Position numbers and translations under genes: made by a program. 41,896 bases of DNA from an uncultured Acidobacteriia bacterium (GTDB lineage Bacteria; Acidobacteriota; Terriglobia; Bryobacterales; Bryobacteraceae). The notes beneath the pieces are model-generated. The model saw only the letters and a program-made list of their open reading frames with translations, did no database searches and had not been told where the DNA came from. Shown here piece after piece: positions 17,243 to 24,040 of the stretch (position 1 is its first letter; the number at the start of each line of letters is the position of its first letter). The stretch lies in NCBI GenBank assembly GCA_903875575.1, contig CAIQWJ010000068.1, positions 1 through 41,896 on the forward strand, given 5' to 3'.

Positions 17243-18625
17243 CTAGATGAAGTTGATCTGGAAACGGACGGTGACCACCTTCTCCTCAGTCCTGTTGCCG
17301 CCAACCGCCAATGCAGCGCCGCCTCCAAAATTGGTCTTGCCGTAGTCGGCTGTAATTCTCACCAGCCGATTCAGGAACCAGTTCACGCCCCCCACCCATT
17401 CGTGCGCCTCGCGGGCAGCGGTGGTCGGAGAAGCGAAACCGTCGTTGTAGAGGGCATGATCGGCCCAGAAACGACCGGTGCGAAGCGAGACTTCCCAGGC
17501 GCCCCAGGCGTTGTGTTTCGGGTCGAACGATCTCTTCGGAGTCGGGCTTCCAAACGACTTCTTTTCGCCGGTCAGGATGTAACTGAGCTCCACGTTGTAG
17601 GCGCGGAATGAAACGTCCGTGCGGAAGGTTCCTTTTTGCAGTCCTTCTTCGTTGACGCTGTAATCCGAGAGCAGACCGAAGCCGCCCAGATAGTAATAGA
17701 GCTGCGGCTGGAGGCGAGTGCGGTGGCCCGCTTCGGTAACGCCGGAAGCGAAGGTAAGAAAAGAATTCTGGCCGAACGTCTTGAAGTTGGGTAAGGCCTG
17801 GCCGTCCACATTACCTCCGGAAGCACCAATGCCCACGCCGAGACCGTGCAACGGATTCTTTGTGTCCGGCTGAAAAGGCGTCAGGAAAATTCGCCCCGCG
17901 TAATCTCTGTGATTGCTGGCTGCGGTATCGGCCAGCGATCCGTCGGGAACGCCGTTGAAAATGCCGACGGCGTAAGTCGCACGGCCCTTCACCAAATCGC
18001 CCGCAAGCTGAAAGCCGATATCCCGCTGGGGGACAAGCAACGTCGGCAGCCCGCGCTCCACAAAGGTGGTGTCGTCATCCACCTGAAGACGTTCCAGCCC
18101 GACCGGCGGCTTGAACTTACCCACGCGTAGTTTCGCTCTGCTGAAGTACTTCAGTTCCACGTAAGCGTCGTAAATCAGGGTTGTTCCCAGCCCAAAGTCA
18201 GGCCGGAAGAAGTAATCGACATTGTGATAAACAGTGCCGGAAAAAGTGGGTCGGATTCGGCGCAGCACGGTCGTATCTGTCAGAGACCCGCTTCCCGCCC
18301 CAAAAAAGGAGCGGTTATCCACCTGAAGGTCAGCGCCAATCTTCAGGGTGAAGTCACCGTCATTGGACTTAATGGTGAACCCGCCGGTATCCGCAGTTAC
18401 GGATGCGGCCGTTTTCGCTTTCTCGGCGGCGGCTTCGTCGGCAAGTTCTTTCGTGCGGGCTGTTACTTTCTGCTGTTGCTCCAGTTCGTCGAGACGCTGA
18501 CGGAGCTGATTGATTTCCTGCTGGGTACTGGTTGCGGATGTCGCTTGCACAGGCTGAGCCTGGGCCAGCCCGCTGGCGAAGGCCAGACCGAGCAGGATAA
18601 AGGACGTTGTCTTCTTATGAAGCAT
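17243..18625 (-). CDS. OprO/OprP-like outer-membrane porin, first gene of the sulfate operon
   Basis: A 460-residue porin. Signal peptide MLHKKTTSFILLGLAFASGLAQA is followed by a short coiled coil rich in Gln/Glu/Leu (TQQEINQLRQRLDELEQQQ, about residues 34-52). A beta-barrel of the phosphate-selective porin O/P family comes next: DGDFTLKIGADLQVDNR, FFRPDFG, LRVGKFKPPVGLERLQ, VPQRDIGFQLAGDL, ending VVTVRFQINFI with an aromatic C-terminal strand. Placed directly before sbp, it is likely the outer-membrane entry for sulfate or another anion; this role is inferred from position. I set the start at ATG 18625, where the signal peptide begins, not at 18793. A long untranslated leader of more than 200 bp may exist. 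Confidence 0.85.
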   Translation of the reverse strand: MLHKKTTSFILLGLAFASGLAQAQPVQATSATSTQQEINQLRQRLDELEQQQKVTARTKELADEAAAEKAKTAASVTADTGGFTIKSNDGDFTLKIGADLQVDNRSFFGAGSGSLTDTTVLRRIRPTFSGTVYHNVDYFFRPDFGLGTTLIYDAYVELKYFSRAKLRVGKFKPPVGLERLQVDDDTTFVERGLPTLLVPQRDIGFQLAGDLVKGRATYAVGIFNGVPDGSLADTAASNHRDYAGRIFLTPFQPDTKNPLHGLGVGIGASGGNVDGQALPNFKTFGQNSFLTFASGVTEAGHRTRLQPQLYYYLGGFGLLSDYSVNEEGLQKGTFRTDVSFRAYNVELSYILTGEKKSFGSPTPKRSFDPKHNAWGAWEVSLRTGRFWADHALYNDGFASPTTAAREAHEWVGGVNWFLNRLVRITADYGKTNFGGGAALAVGGNRTEEKVVTVRFQINFI

Positions 18626-19101
18626 GATTCGGATGACTCCAGATCTTGGGTAATACTCTGACCGGCTCCATGGATGGGGCCGGAGGGCTGCGGAACAGTA
18701 ACTGAGGGAGTCTAGCGAGCGGCGAATTCGTTGGCGGGAAGAGCTTAGCGATGCAGAACGCGCCCGGTCAGCAACCGAATTCGCGTGGTACACATCAGAG
18801 GCATGGTTTCAAAGTACTGTGAATACGAGGCTTGCCGGTTTCTTGGAGATAGCTGATGCATATATACCCTAATGCCTATAGGAATTAGTATATAACCTAC
18901 CCGACGCCCCGTCAAGGCATTTGTTTAATCTTGATCGACAATAGGGTGTATGGCCCGCAATTTGGCCGCCCAAAGCTTGGGCCGACAGCACATCGGCAAG
19001 GACGACGAAATCGTGGTCTCCACCCTTGATGTCGACATCACTTCCGTCCCGCGCGAACGACCGCCAGAATGCTCAGGGAAAAGCGGCGCTATACTTCAAT
19101 C
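18626..19101. promoter_or_regulatory. Intergenic region between sulfate operon and hicBA
   Basis: About 475 bp separating divergent transcripts. The main structure is the AT-rich dyad at 18861-18895. A 51-codon open frame on the plus strand (about 18951-19104) has no recognisable homology and I do not call it a gene. TATACT at 19090-19095 could be a -10 box only 7 bp before the hicB start, which would make that mRNA leaderless or nearly so; no good -35 box matches it. Confidence 0.4.
18861..18895. promoter_or_regulatory. AT-rich dyad upstream of the sulfate operon
   Basis: ATATA and CTAAT on the left pair with ATTAG and TATAT on the right, with a 2-nt bulge and a centre containing the palindrome CCTATAGG. 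On the minus strand this reads TACTAATTCCTATAGGCATTAGG. The region is strikingly AT-rich against its surroundings. It may be the operator of a sulfur-responsive regulator (an Rrf2/CymR-type is one possibility), but the regulator is not in the window. Confidence 0.4.
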
Positions 19102-19305
19102 ATGAGATTTCGAGTGGTCCTGGAATACGATCCCGAAACAAAGAGTTTCTCTGCCGTTTGCCCCGAATTGCCGGGCTGCACATCGGCTGGCGACACCGAA
19201 GAAGAGGCCGAACGCGGGATCGACGAAGCAATCCGGCTCTATCTCTCGCCATCGGATCTCCATTTGCCGCCAACCGCCAGGCTGGTTGAGGTAACGGTTG
19301 GGTGA
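19102..19305 (+). CDS. hicB: HicB-family antitoxin
   Basis: A 67-residue protein of the short HicB type. MRFRVVLEYDPETKSFSAVCPELPGCTSAGDT is the partial RNase H-like fold (VCPELPGC is the family hallmark), followed by EEEAERGIDEAIRLYL. It should neutralise HicA by direct binding. It is the first gene of the pair, overlapping hicA by 8 bp. The usual C-terminal DNA-binding domain of longer HicB proteins is absent, so autoregulation by this protein is doubtful. Confidence 0.85.
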   Translation: MRFRVVLEYDPETKSFSAVCPELPGCTSAGDTEEEAERGIDEAIRLYLSPSDLHLPPTARLVEVTVG

Positions 19306-19525
19306 ACGCGGGACTCCTCGCCTGTCGGCTGACCAGGTGATCTCAATCCTCCGTCTTCGGGGATTCATACTTTCAGGTTCGAGCGGCAGCCATCAGAAAT
19401 GGCGTAATCCGAGCACGACGAAACAGGTGATCGTGCCTTACCACCGTGGACGAATTCTTCCTTTAGGTACGATGCGGTCGATCATCGAAGGCAGCGGAAT
19501 CGATGTTGCCCATTGGGCCGATTAG
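19298..19525 (+). CDS. hicA: HicA-family mRNA interferase toxin
   Basis: A 75-residue double-stranded-RNA-binding-fold toxin. Motifs: LSADQVISILRLRGFILSG, then the catalytic GSHQKWRNP with the active His, and VIVPYHRGRILPLGTMRSII. It would cleave mRNAs when released from HicB. The reading frame opens at TTG 19298, overlapping the hicB stop by 8 bp; no ATG or GTG lies before the conserved region, so a TTG start is most likely. A weakly initiated toxin behind its antitoxin would keep toxin level low. Confidence 0.85.
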   Translation: MGERGTPRLSADQVISILRLRGFILSGSSGSHQKWRNPSTTKQVIVPYHRGRILPLGTMRSIIEGSGIDVAHWAD

Positions 19526-19548
19526 CCGCTGCACGAACGCAAAAACAC

Positions 19549-19574
19549 GGGTACCGGCCTCCGCACCGGTACCC
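19549..19574 (-). terminator. Rho-independent terminator on the minus strand
   Basis: A 9-bp perfect stem, GGGTACCGG (19549-19557) and CCGGTACCC (19566-19574), has an 8-nt loop. On the minus strand it is followed by GTGTTTTTGC. It lies about 27 bp beyond a minus-strand stop codon (19602-19604) and also close behind hicA on the plus strand. Confidence 0.65.
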
Positions 19575-19601
19575 GCCTCACTCACCATCCTCCGTTGTAA
19601 A

Positions 19602-19670
19602 CTACTTCCTCGCCGTCTGAGGATCTTCTGCCAAAAGCGCCTCCACCCTCGCCACGAATTCATTCTGAGC
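19602..19670 (-). pseudogene. 3' remnant of an unidentified minus-strand gene
   Basis: The minus strand reads about 22 codons ending QNEFVARVEALLAEDPQTAR plus Lys and a TAG stop, with the terminator at 19574-19549 just beyond. The peptide looks like a normal protein C-terminus, but no start or further recognisable sequence exists upstream, where the DNA is instead the sufS-like remnant on the other strand. I do not recognise the family. Confidence 0.3.
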
Positions 19671-19787
19671 CGCTTCGGCGTGGAAAGCAGCGTCCGCCCC
19701 TCGCTGGCGCTTTACAATACCTGCGCGGATGTCGATGCGTTGATTGCAGTGTTGCGGCGGCTGACCAGCGCCCGGTCGCGCTTCTGA
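19665..19787 (+). pseudogene. 3' remnant of a cysteine desulfurase (SufS/Csd-like, class V aminotransferase) gene
   Basis: About 40 codons ending at TGA 19787 encode SRFGVESSVRPSLALYNT followed by CADVDALIAVLRRL. This closely matches the C-terminus of SufS/CsdA-type cysteine desulfurases (pattern RxxG...VRxSLxLYNTxxEIDxLVxxLxR). The rest of the gene (about 360 codons, including the PLP lysine and catalytic Cys loop) is missing upstream, where hicBA and a terminator lie. It is a deletion or replacement scar. Confidence 0.65.
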
Positions 19788-19993
19788 ATCTGGGCGGAGA
19801 TTTCAGGAACCGGCTGCAACGCCGGCTCCCGGCTTCCCGTTACCATGGCCGCTCAGTTAGCGAATACCTTCATGTGGGGTGGCAAGATGGGCGATGTAGG
19901 CCTGAACAGCCGGGGACCGTGCCTGCTAACTGATTTGCGGTGCTTCTACCGGTCGGACGCCCAAATTACAAGGCGCACATCGAGTGCGCCCGG
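19788..19993. other. Intergenic, no feature recognised
   Basis: About 200 bp between the desulfurase remnant and the end of the response regulator gene. GC-rich, without a convincing gene or strong terminator; likely part of the same decayed region. Confidence 0.4.
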
Positions 19994-20644
19994 TCATGAA
20001 ATGATGCCCTTACGCACCGCATACAGAATTAACTCCGCAACGCTGTGCAGATTCAGCTTCTCCTGCAGATTCCGCCGATGCGTCTCCACGGTAAACAGAC
20101 TCAGGTTCAGCAGAGCCGCAATGTCCTTATTCGATTTGCCTTCCGCCAGCGATTGCAGAATCTCCCGTTCCCGGGCCGTCAGCAGCTCATAGCTATCCGT
20201 CATACCGCGCACGCGCATTTCGCGCACATAGTCTTCCATGAGAACGCGGCTGACTTCCGCGCTGAAGAACGCCCGTCCCTGGTGCACTGCGTGAATCGAG
20301 TCGATCAGATCTCCTTCGGCGGAGTTCTTCACCAGATATCCTTTCGCGCCGGCAGCCAGCGCCCGCAGCACATATCCTTCGTCGGAATGCATGCTCAGCA
20401 TGACGATCGCCGTGCCCGGTAACGCGTCGCTGATGCGTTTCGCGGCCTCCGTCCCGCTCATATGCGGCATGGAAACGTCGAGCACCGCAACATCCGGGCG
20501 ATGCTCTATCGCCAGTTCCACGGCCTTCCGTCCATCGGAAGCCTCGGCCACTACGGCGAACCCGTGCTGGCTTTCGAGCAGCATGCGAAGGCCGCGCCGC
20601 ATCACGTTGTGATCGTCCGCCAGCAGAATGCGAATCTGTTTCAT
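19994..20644 (-). CDS. NarL/FixJ-type response regulator
   Basis: A 216-residue two-domain regulator. The receiver domain (1-125) has acidic residues DD at 10-11, phospho-acceptor Asp56 in VLDVSMP and conserved Lys in YLVKNS. The C-terminal LuxR-type helix-turn-helix (from about 150) reads LTAREREILQSLAEGKSNKD and continues to FTVETHRRNLQEKLNL. It is the DNA-binding partner of the histidine kinase just upstream, with a 4-bp ATGA overlap. Targets are unknown; the divergent RraA/RND operon is the nearest candidate, but that is only positional. Confidence 0.92.
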   Translation of the reverse strand: MKQIRILLADDHNVMRRGLRMLLESQHGFAVVAEASDGRKAVELAIEHRPDVAVLDVSMPHMSGTEAAKRISDALPGTAIVMLSMHSDEGYVLRALAAGAKGYLVKNSAEGDLIDSIHAVHQGRAFFSAEVSRVLMEDYVREMRVRGMTDSYELLTAREREILQSLAEGKSNKDIAALLNLSLFTVETHRRNLQEKLNLHSVAELILYAVRKGIIS

Positions 20645-21981
20645 CCGATCGGCAACTCCACCAGGACCGTTGTGCCGCTTCCGGCCCCGGACTGAATCCG
20701 AAGTTTGCCGCCAAGATGACTCACCCGCTCCTCCATCCCGATCAGCCCCAGCCCTCTGGATTGTGCCGCGTCGAAGCCTCTCCCATCGTCCCCGATAGAT
20801 AGTGTCAGCCAGCCTGTCTTCTGCGCGACAACGATTCGGACGCGGGTCGCCCCGGAATGGCGTGAGCAGTTGTGCAGCGCCTCCTGTACCACACGATAGA
20901 TGCAGGTCTTGTATCCGTCCGCCAGATCGTCGGAAACAGAATCCGTCTCCACCGTCACATCCATGCCGGTCAGTTTAGACGTTTCACGTGCCTGCCAGCG
21001 CAGGGCCGCTACCAACCCAAGATCGTCCAGCATGGAAGGCCGCAGCAACAGTGACATATTCCGAATCCCGCGCACTGTGTTCTCCACCAGGCCGCGCACA
21101 ACTTCAATTCGATGCCGCGAATGCTCGGCCGGGCTGCCCTCCAGTCCACCGGAGAGGTTCCGCAACTCCACCAGCGCGGCCGAGAGCGTCTGCCCCACTT
21201 CGTCATGCAGTTCCCGCGAGAGCGCGCGTCGCTCCGCCTCCTGTGCCTCAACCAGGCGAGCCGAAAGGTTCGTCAACTGTTCCCGCGCTTCGGCGACCTC
21301 CTGGTAGCGGCCCTGTGCATGCTCCTCCAGTTTCAGGATCTTGCGCGTGCTAAACCACGCCATGCCTGCTCCGAGTGCCAGCGTGGCGAACAGACTGAGC
21401 GCCAATCGCGTCTGGAAGTCTACCAGCAAGCCCACCACGCGTTCATTTCCGGTATTCAGTTGCTGTTCGTTGATATCCGCGATGCGTCCCGCGATTTCCA
21501 GCGTCGCCGTGCGGCGGGGAAAAACAGTGTCACGCAGAAAAGCATAGCCGTCCGCGTGTCGTTTGCCGGCATCCCAGTTCAGGACGGGCTGAATCACTTC
21601 CCAATATCCCGCCAATTCCGTCTTCAGCGCGCCCGCATCGATCTGCCCATTGTAGGCAGCCAGTGCCGCTTCCATCTCACTTCTCACCTGCTCCAGACTC
21701 GCGCGGTAAGCCTCTGCGCGGTCAGCGTCCGGATCCAGCAGATAATCCCGAACGTACGTGCCGGATAGATAAAGTTTTGACCGGATATCATTCAGCAGAT
21801 GATTCCGCAGCAGGAACTGCGTCCGGATCTGGTCGTCTTCCACCCTGATCTGCCGCAACACCCGCAGCGCATCCGCGCCCGCCAGCGCCACAATGATCAG
21901 CAAGCCGCCAAAACCTAACGCCAGCGTGACGCGGCTTCCAGGCAGCAGTTTTTCGAATCGCTGTTTGGCCGCACCAGGCAT
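20641..21981 (-). CDS. NarX/LytS-like sensor histidine kinase (HisKA_3)
   Basis: A 446-residue inner-membrane sensor. A transmembrane helix at about 18-38 is followed by a periplasmic, mainly helical sensor region (about 40-190) with 4HB_MCP/CHASE3-like character. A second membrane helix (about 192-212), a linker coiled coil (220-250), and the HisKA_3 dimerisation domain with His259 in SRELHDEVGQTLSA follow. The HATPase domain has N-box VVQEALHNCSRH, then IGDDGRGF and LGLIGMEERV. It phosphorylates the overlapping NarL-type regulator. The stimulus cannot be read from sequence. Confidence 0.92.
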   Translation of the reverse strand: MPGAAKQRFEKLLPGSRVTLALGFGGLLIIVALAGADALRVLRQIRVEDDQIRTQFLLRNHLLNDIRSKLYLSGTYVRDYLLDPDADRAEAYRASLEQVRSEMEAALAAYNGQIDAGALKTELAGYWEVIQPVLNWDAGKRHADGYAFLRDTVFPRRTATLEIAGRIADINEQQLNTGNERVVGLLVDFQTRLALSLFATLALGAGMAWFSTRKILKLEEHAQGRYQEVAEAREQLTNLSARLVEAQEAERRALSRELHDEVGQTLSAALVELRNLSGGLEGSPAEHSRHRIEVVRGLVENTVRGIRNMSLLLRPSMLDDLGLVAALRWQARETSKLTGMDVTVETDSVSDDLADGYKTCIYRVVQEALHNCSRHSGATRVRIVVAQKTGWLTLSIGDDGRGFDAAQSRGLGLIGMEERVSHLGGKLRIQSGAGSGTTVLVELPIG

Positions 21982-22046
21982 CGTTATGACAACTCTACCG
22001 CCTCTTGACCGGCTTCGGCATCAGGATTCCGGCAAAGAGACGGAAA

Positions 22047-22064
22047 ATACCAGCCATCTGGTAT
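22047..22064. promoter_or_regulatory. 18-bp palindrome between the kinase and rraA-like genes
   Basis: ATACCAGCCATCTGGTAT is a perfect 7-bp inverted repeat around CCAT, in the 119-bp divergent intergenic region and 37 bp before the rraA-like start. Its size and symmetry suit a dimeric repressor such as a GntR-family protein, or the neighbouring NarL-type regulator. Confidence 0.5.
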
Positions 22065-22100
22065 GGAATGCCGTCCTCAGAAACTCTACAGTCGAATGAG

Positions 22101-22811
22101 ATGCCGCAACAGCAACGAACGTTATCCGCCGCGGACTTGTCGAAACTCGGCGCGCTCGATACCTGCAGCGTCTCGAATGCCATCGAACGGCTCAGCGTCC
22201 GGCCCCGCAATGAAGGTTTTGTTCACGGTGCGCTTGAGTGCCGGTTTCCATACTTGTCGCCTATGGTCGGCTACGCCGCCACCGCCCGGATTCGAACCTC
22301 CGAAGCGCCCATGGATGGCACCGCTTGCTATTACGACCGCATGGATTGGTGGACCTACGTAACGTCCATACCCGGACCACGGGTCATGGTTCTTGAAGAC
22401 GTGGACGAACGGCCAGGCTTTGGCGCCTTCGTCGGGGAGATCCATGCCGCCATTGGCCAGGCTTTGCACTGCGCGGGGTGCGTTACGAACGGCGCGGTTC
22501 GCGACCTTCCGGCGGTCGGGGCGCGCGGCTTTCAACTCTTCTCCGGTAGTGTCGCCGTATCCCATGCCTACGCCCATATCGTGGAATTCGGGCAGCCAGT
22601 CGAAATTGGCGGCACCAGATTTCATTCCGGAGACCTGATCCATGGCGATTGCCATGGCGTCCAGCGGATCCCGTCGGAGATCGCCGACGAGGTTCCTGGA
22701 GAGGTCTTCCGAATGCGGGTTGCCGAACGCGAACTGATCGATTTCTGCGTGTCACCCCGATTCTCGCTGGACGGTCTCGCGCAGCGCTTTCGGCGGGAGA
22801 ACGGCCAATGA
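22101..22811 (+). CDS. RraA-like family protein (class II oxo-acid aldolase/decarboxylase fold)
   Basis: A 236-residue member of the RraA family, which includes 4-hydroxy-4-methyl-2-oxoglutarate/oxaloacetate lyases and the E. coli RNase E inhibitor RraA. The diagnostic segment is CVTNGAVRDLPAVGARGFQL, where Arg and Asp of GAVRD are the substrate and Mg residues, followed by GQPVEIGGTRFHSGDLIHGD. Preserved Arg/Asp favours enzyme activity over a purely regulatory role. The start at 22101 is a judgement: the frame is open to 22005, but homology starts after it and no strong ribosome site marks either. Its stop overlaps the start of the RND adaptor (ATGA), an unusual coupling of a metabolic enzyme with efflux. 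Confidence 0.75.
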   Translation: MPQQQRTLSAADLSKLGALDTCSVSNAIERLSVRPRNEGFVHGALECRFPYLSPMVGYAATARIRTSEAPMDGTACYYDRMDWWTYVTSIPGPRVMVLEDVDERPGFGAFVGEIHAAIGQALHCAGCVTNGAVRDLPAVGARGFQLFSGSVAVSHAYAHIVEFGQPVEIGGTRFHSGDLIHGDCHGVQRIPSEIADEVPGEVFRMRVAERELIDFCVSPRFSLDGLAQRFRRENGQ

Positions 22812-24040
22812 GACGCAGCGCCACCGTGGGAGCCATCGCCATCGTCGGGGCCCTCCTGACTTCCTGTGCTACCGAAAAAGCTCAAAACGCCGCCTCGTCT
22901 GCCGCCCACACTGAAGTCTCGGTTGGGGTGATCCGCGTTGGCCACAAAGACCTGGGACGTACCCTCACGCTTTCCTCCGAACTGGTGCCCTTCCAGGAAA
23001 TCGACGTTTATGCCAAAGAGTCGGGCTACGTCAGGGAACTAAACGTCGACTACGGCACCCGCGTACAGGCGAATCAGACTCTCGCGACCCTGGAGATTCC
23101 CGAACTGCAATCACAACTGAAGCAGGACGACGCGGCCATTCGCAACGCCTCCGATGAGATTACCCATGCCGAAAACGAACTGGCCCGCGTCGAAGCCGGG
23201 CATAAGGTTATCCAGTTACAGTTCGAACGCCTGAACGGCGTGGCAAAGTCAAAGCCCGGCCTGGTCGCGCAGCAGGAAGTGGACGATTCGGAAGGCAAGG
23301 CGCTTTCTTCCGCCGCCCAGGTGGAATCGGCAAAATCGAATCTGCAATCCGCGCGAAGCCTGCTGGTGGCGGCGGAGGCGAGACGGGAGCACGATCAGGT
23401 ACTTTTCGATTACACGAAAATCACCGCGCCTTTTGCGGGCATCGTCACGCGACGCTACGCCAATTTCGGCACCCTCCTGCAGGCCGGCACCAACTCCAGT
23501 ACCCAGGCCATGCCTCTGGTCCGCCTTTCCCAGGACGACAAATTTCGCCTCGTAATTCCCGTACCGGAATCCGCCGTGCGCTTCATTCACATCGGAGCTC
23601 CGGTGAATGTCGTGGTGCCGTCGCTAAATCGAACCTTCCCAGGGACCATAGCGCGTTTCTCAGTCGATGTGACGCAGGATACGCGCACCATGCACACGGA
23701 AGTCGACGTTCTCAATACGAACCTGCTGCTGCTTCCCGGGCTCTATGCCGAGGCCACCGTCACCCTCGAACGAAAACCAAATGCCGTCTTCGTGCCGCTC
23801 CAGGCTCTGAGTCAGCAAAACGGTACCGCCAGTGTCGATGTGGTGGATGCTGCCGGTAAGCTCGAGATCCGCAAAGTGGTAACTGGAATTCAAACTGCCA
23901 CGGACGCGGAAATTGTCTCGGGGCTCGCGGAAGGCGAGACGGTAGTCGTCAGCGACCGCAGCAGTCTGAAGGCGGGCGAGACCGTTCGAACCAAACTGAC
24001 CGAACTGATTCAGTATCAGGCACCGGGAGAGGCGAAGTAG
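22808..24040 (+). CDS. RND efflux periplasmic adaptor lipoprotein (AcrA/HlyD family)
   Basis: A 410-residue membrane fusion protein. Lipobox LLTSC (Cys20) makes it a likely lipoprotein. Then come a barrel-sandwich half (VYAKESGYVRELNVDYGTRV), an alpha-helical hairpin (about 95-205, LKQDDAAIRNASDEITHAEN), the second lipoyl half (YTKITAPFAGIVTRRYANFG), a beta-barrel domain and a membrane-proximal domain ending near GEAK. It links the RND pump to the TolC-like channel. The start is at 22808, where ATGA overlaps the rraA-like stop; its own stop TAG overlaps the GTG start of the permease by one base. Confidence 0.92.
   Translation: MRRSATVGAIAIVGALLTSCATEKAQNAASSAAHTEVSVGVIRVGHKDLGRTLTLSSELVPFQEIDVYAKESGYVRELNVDYGTRVQANQTLATLEIPELQSQLKQDDAAIRNASDEITHAENELARVEAGHKVIQLQFERLNGVAKSKPGLVAQQEVDDSEGKALSSAAQVESAKSNLQSARSLLVAAEARREHDQVLFDYTKITAPFAGIVTRRYANFGTLLQAGTNSSTQAMPLVRLSQDDKFRLVIPVPESAVRFIHIGAPVNVVVPSLNRTFPGTIARFSVDVTQDTRTMHTEVDVLNTNLLLLPGLYAEATVTLERKPNAVFVPLQALSQQNGTASVDVVDAAGKLEIRKVVTGIQTATDAEIVSGLAEGETVVVSDRSSLKAGETVRTKLTELIQYQAPGEAK

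Noticed and set aside
18951-19104. 51-codon plus-strand frame before hicB
   Set aside because: No homology recognised and no ribosome site; it ends by overlapping the hicB start only by chance of frame.
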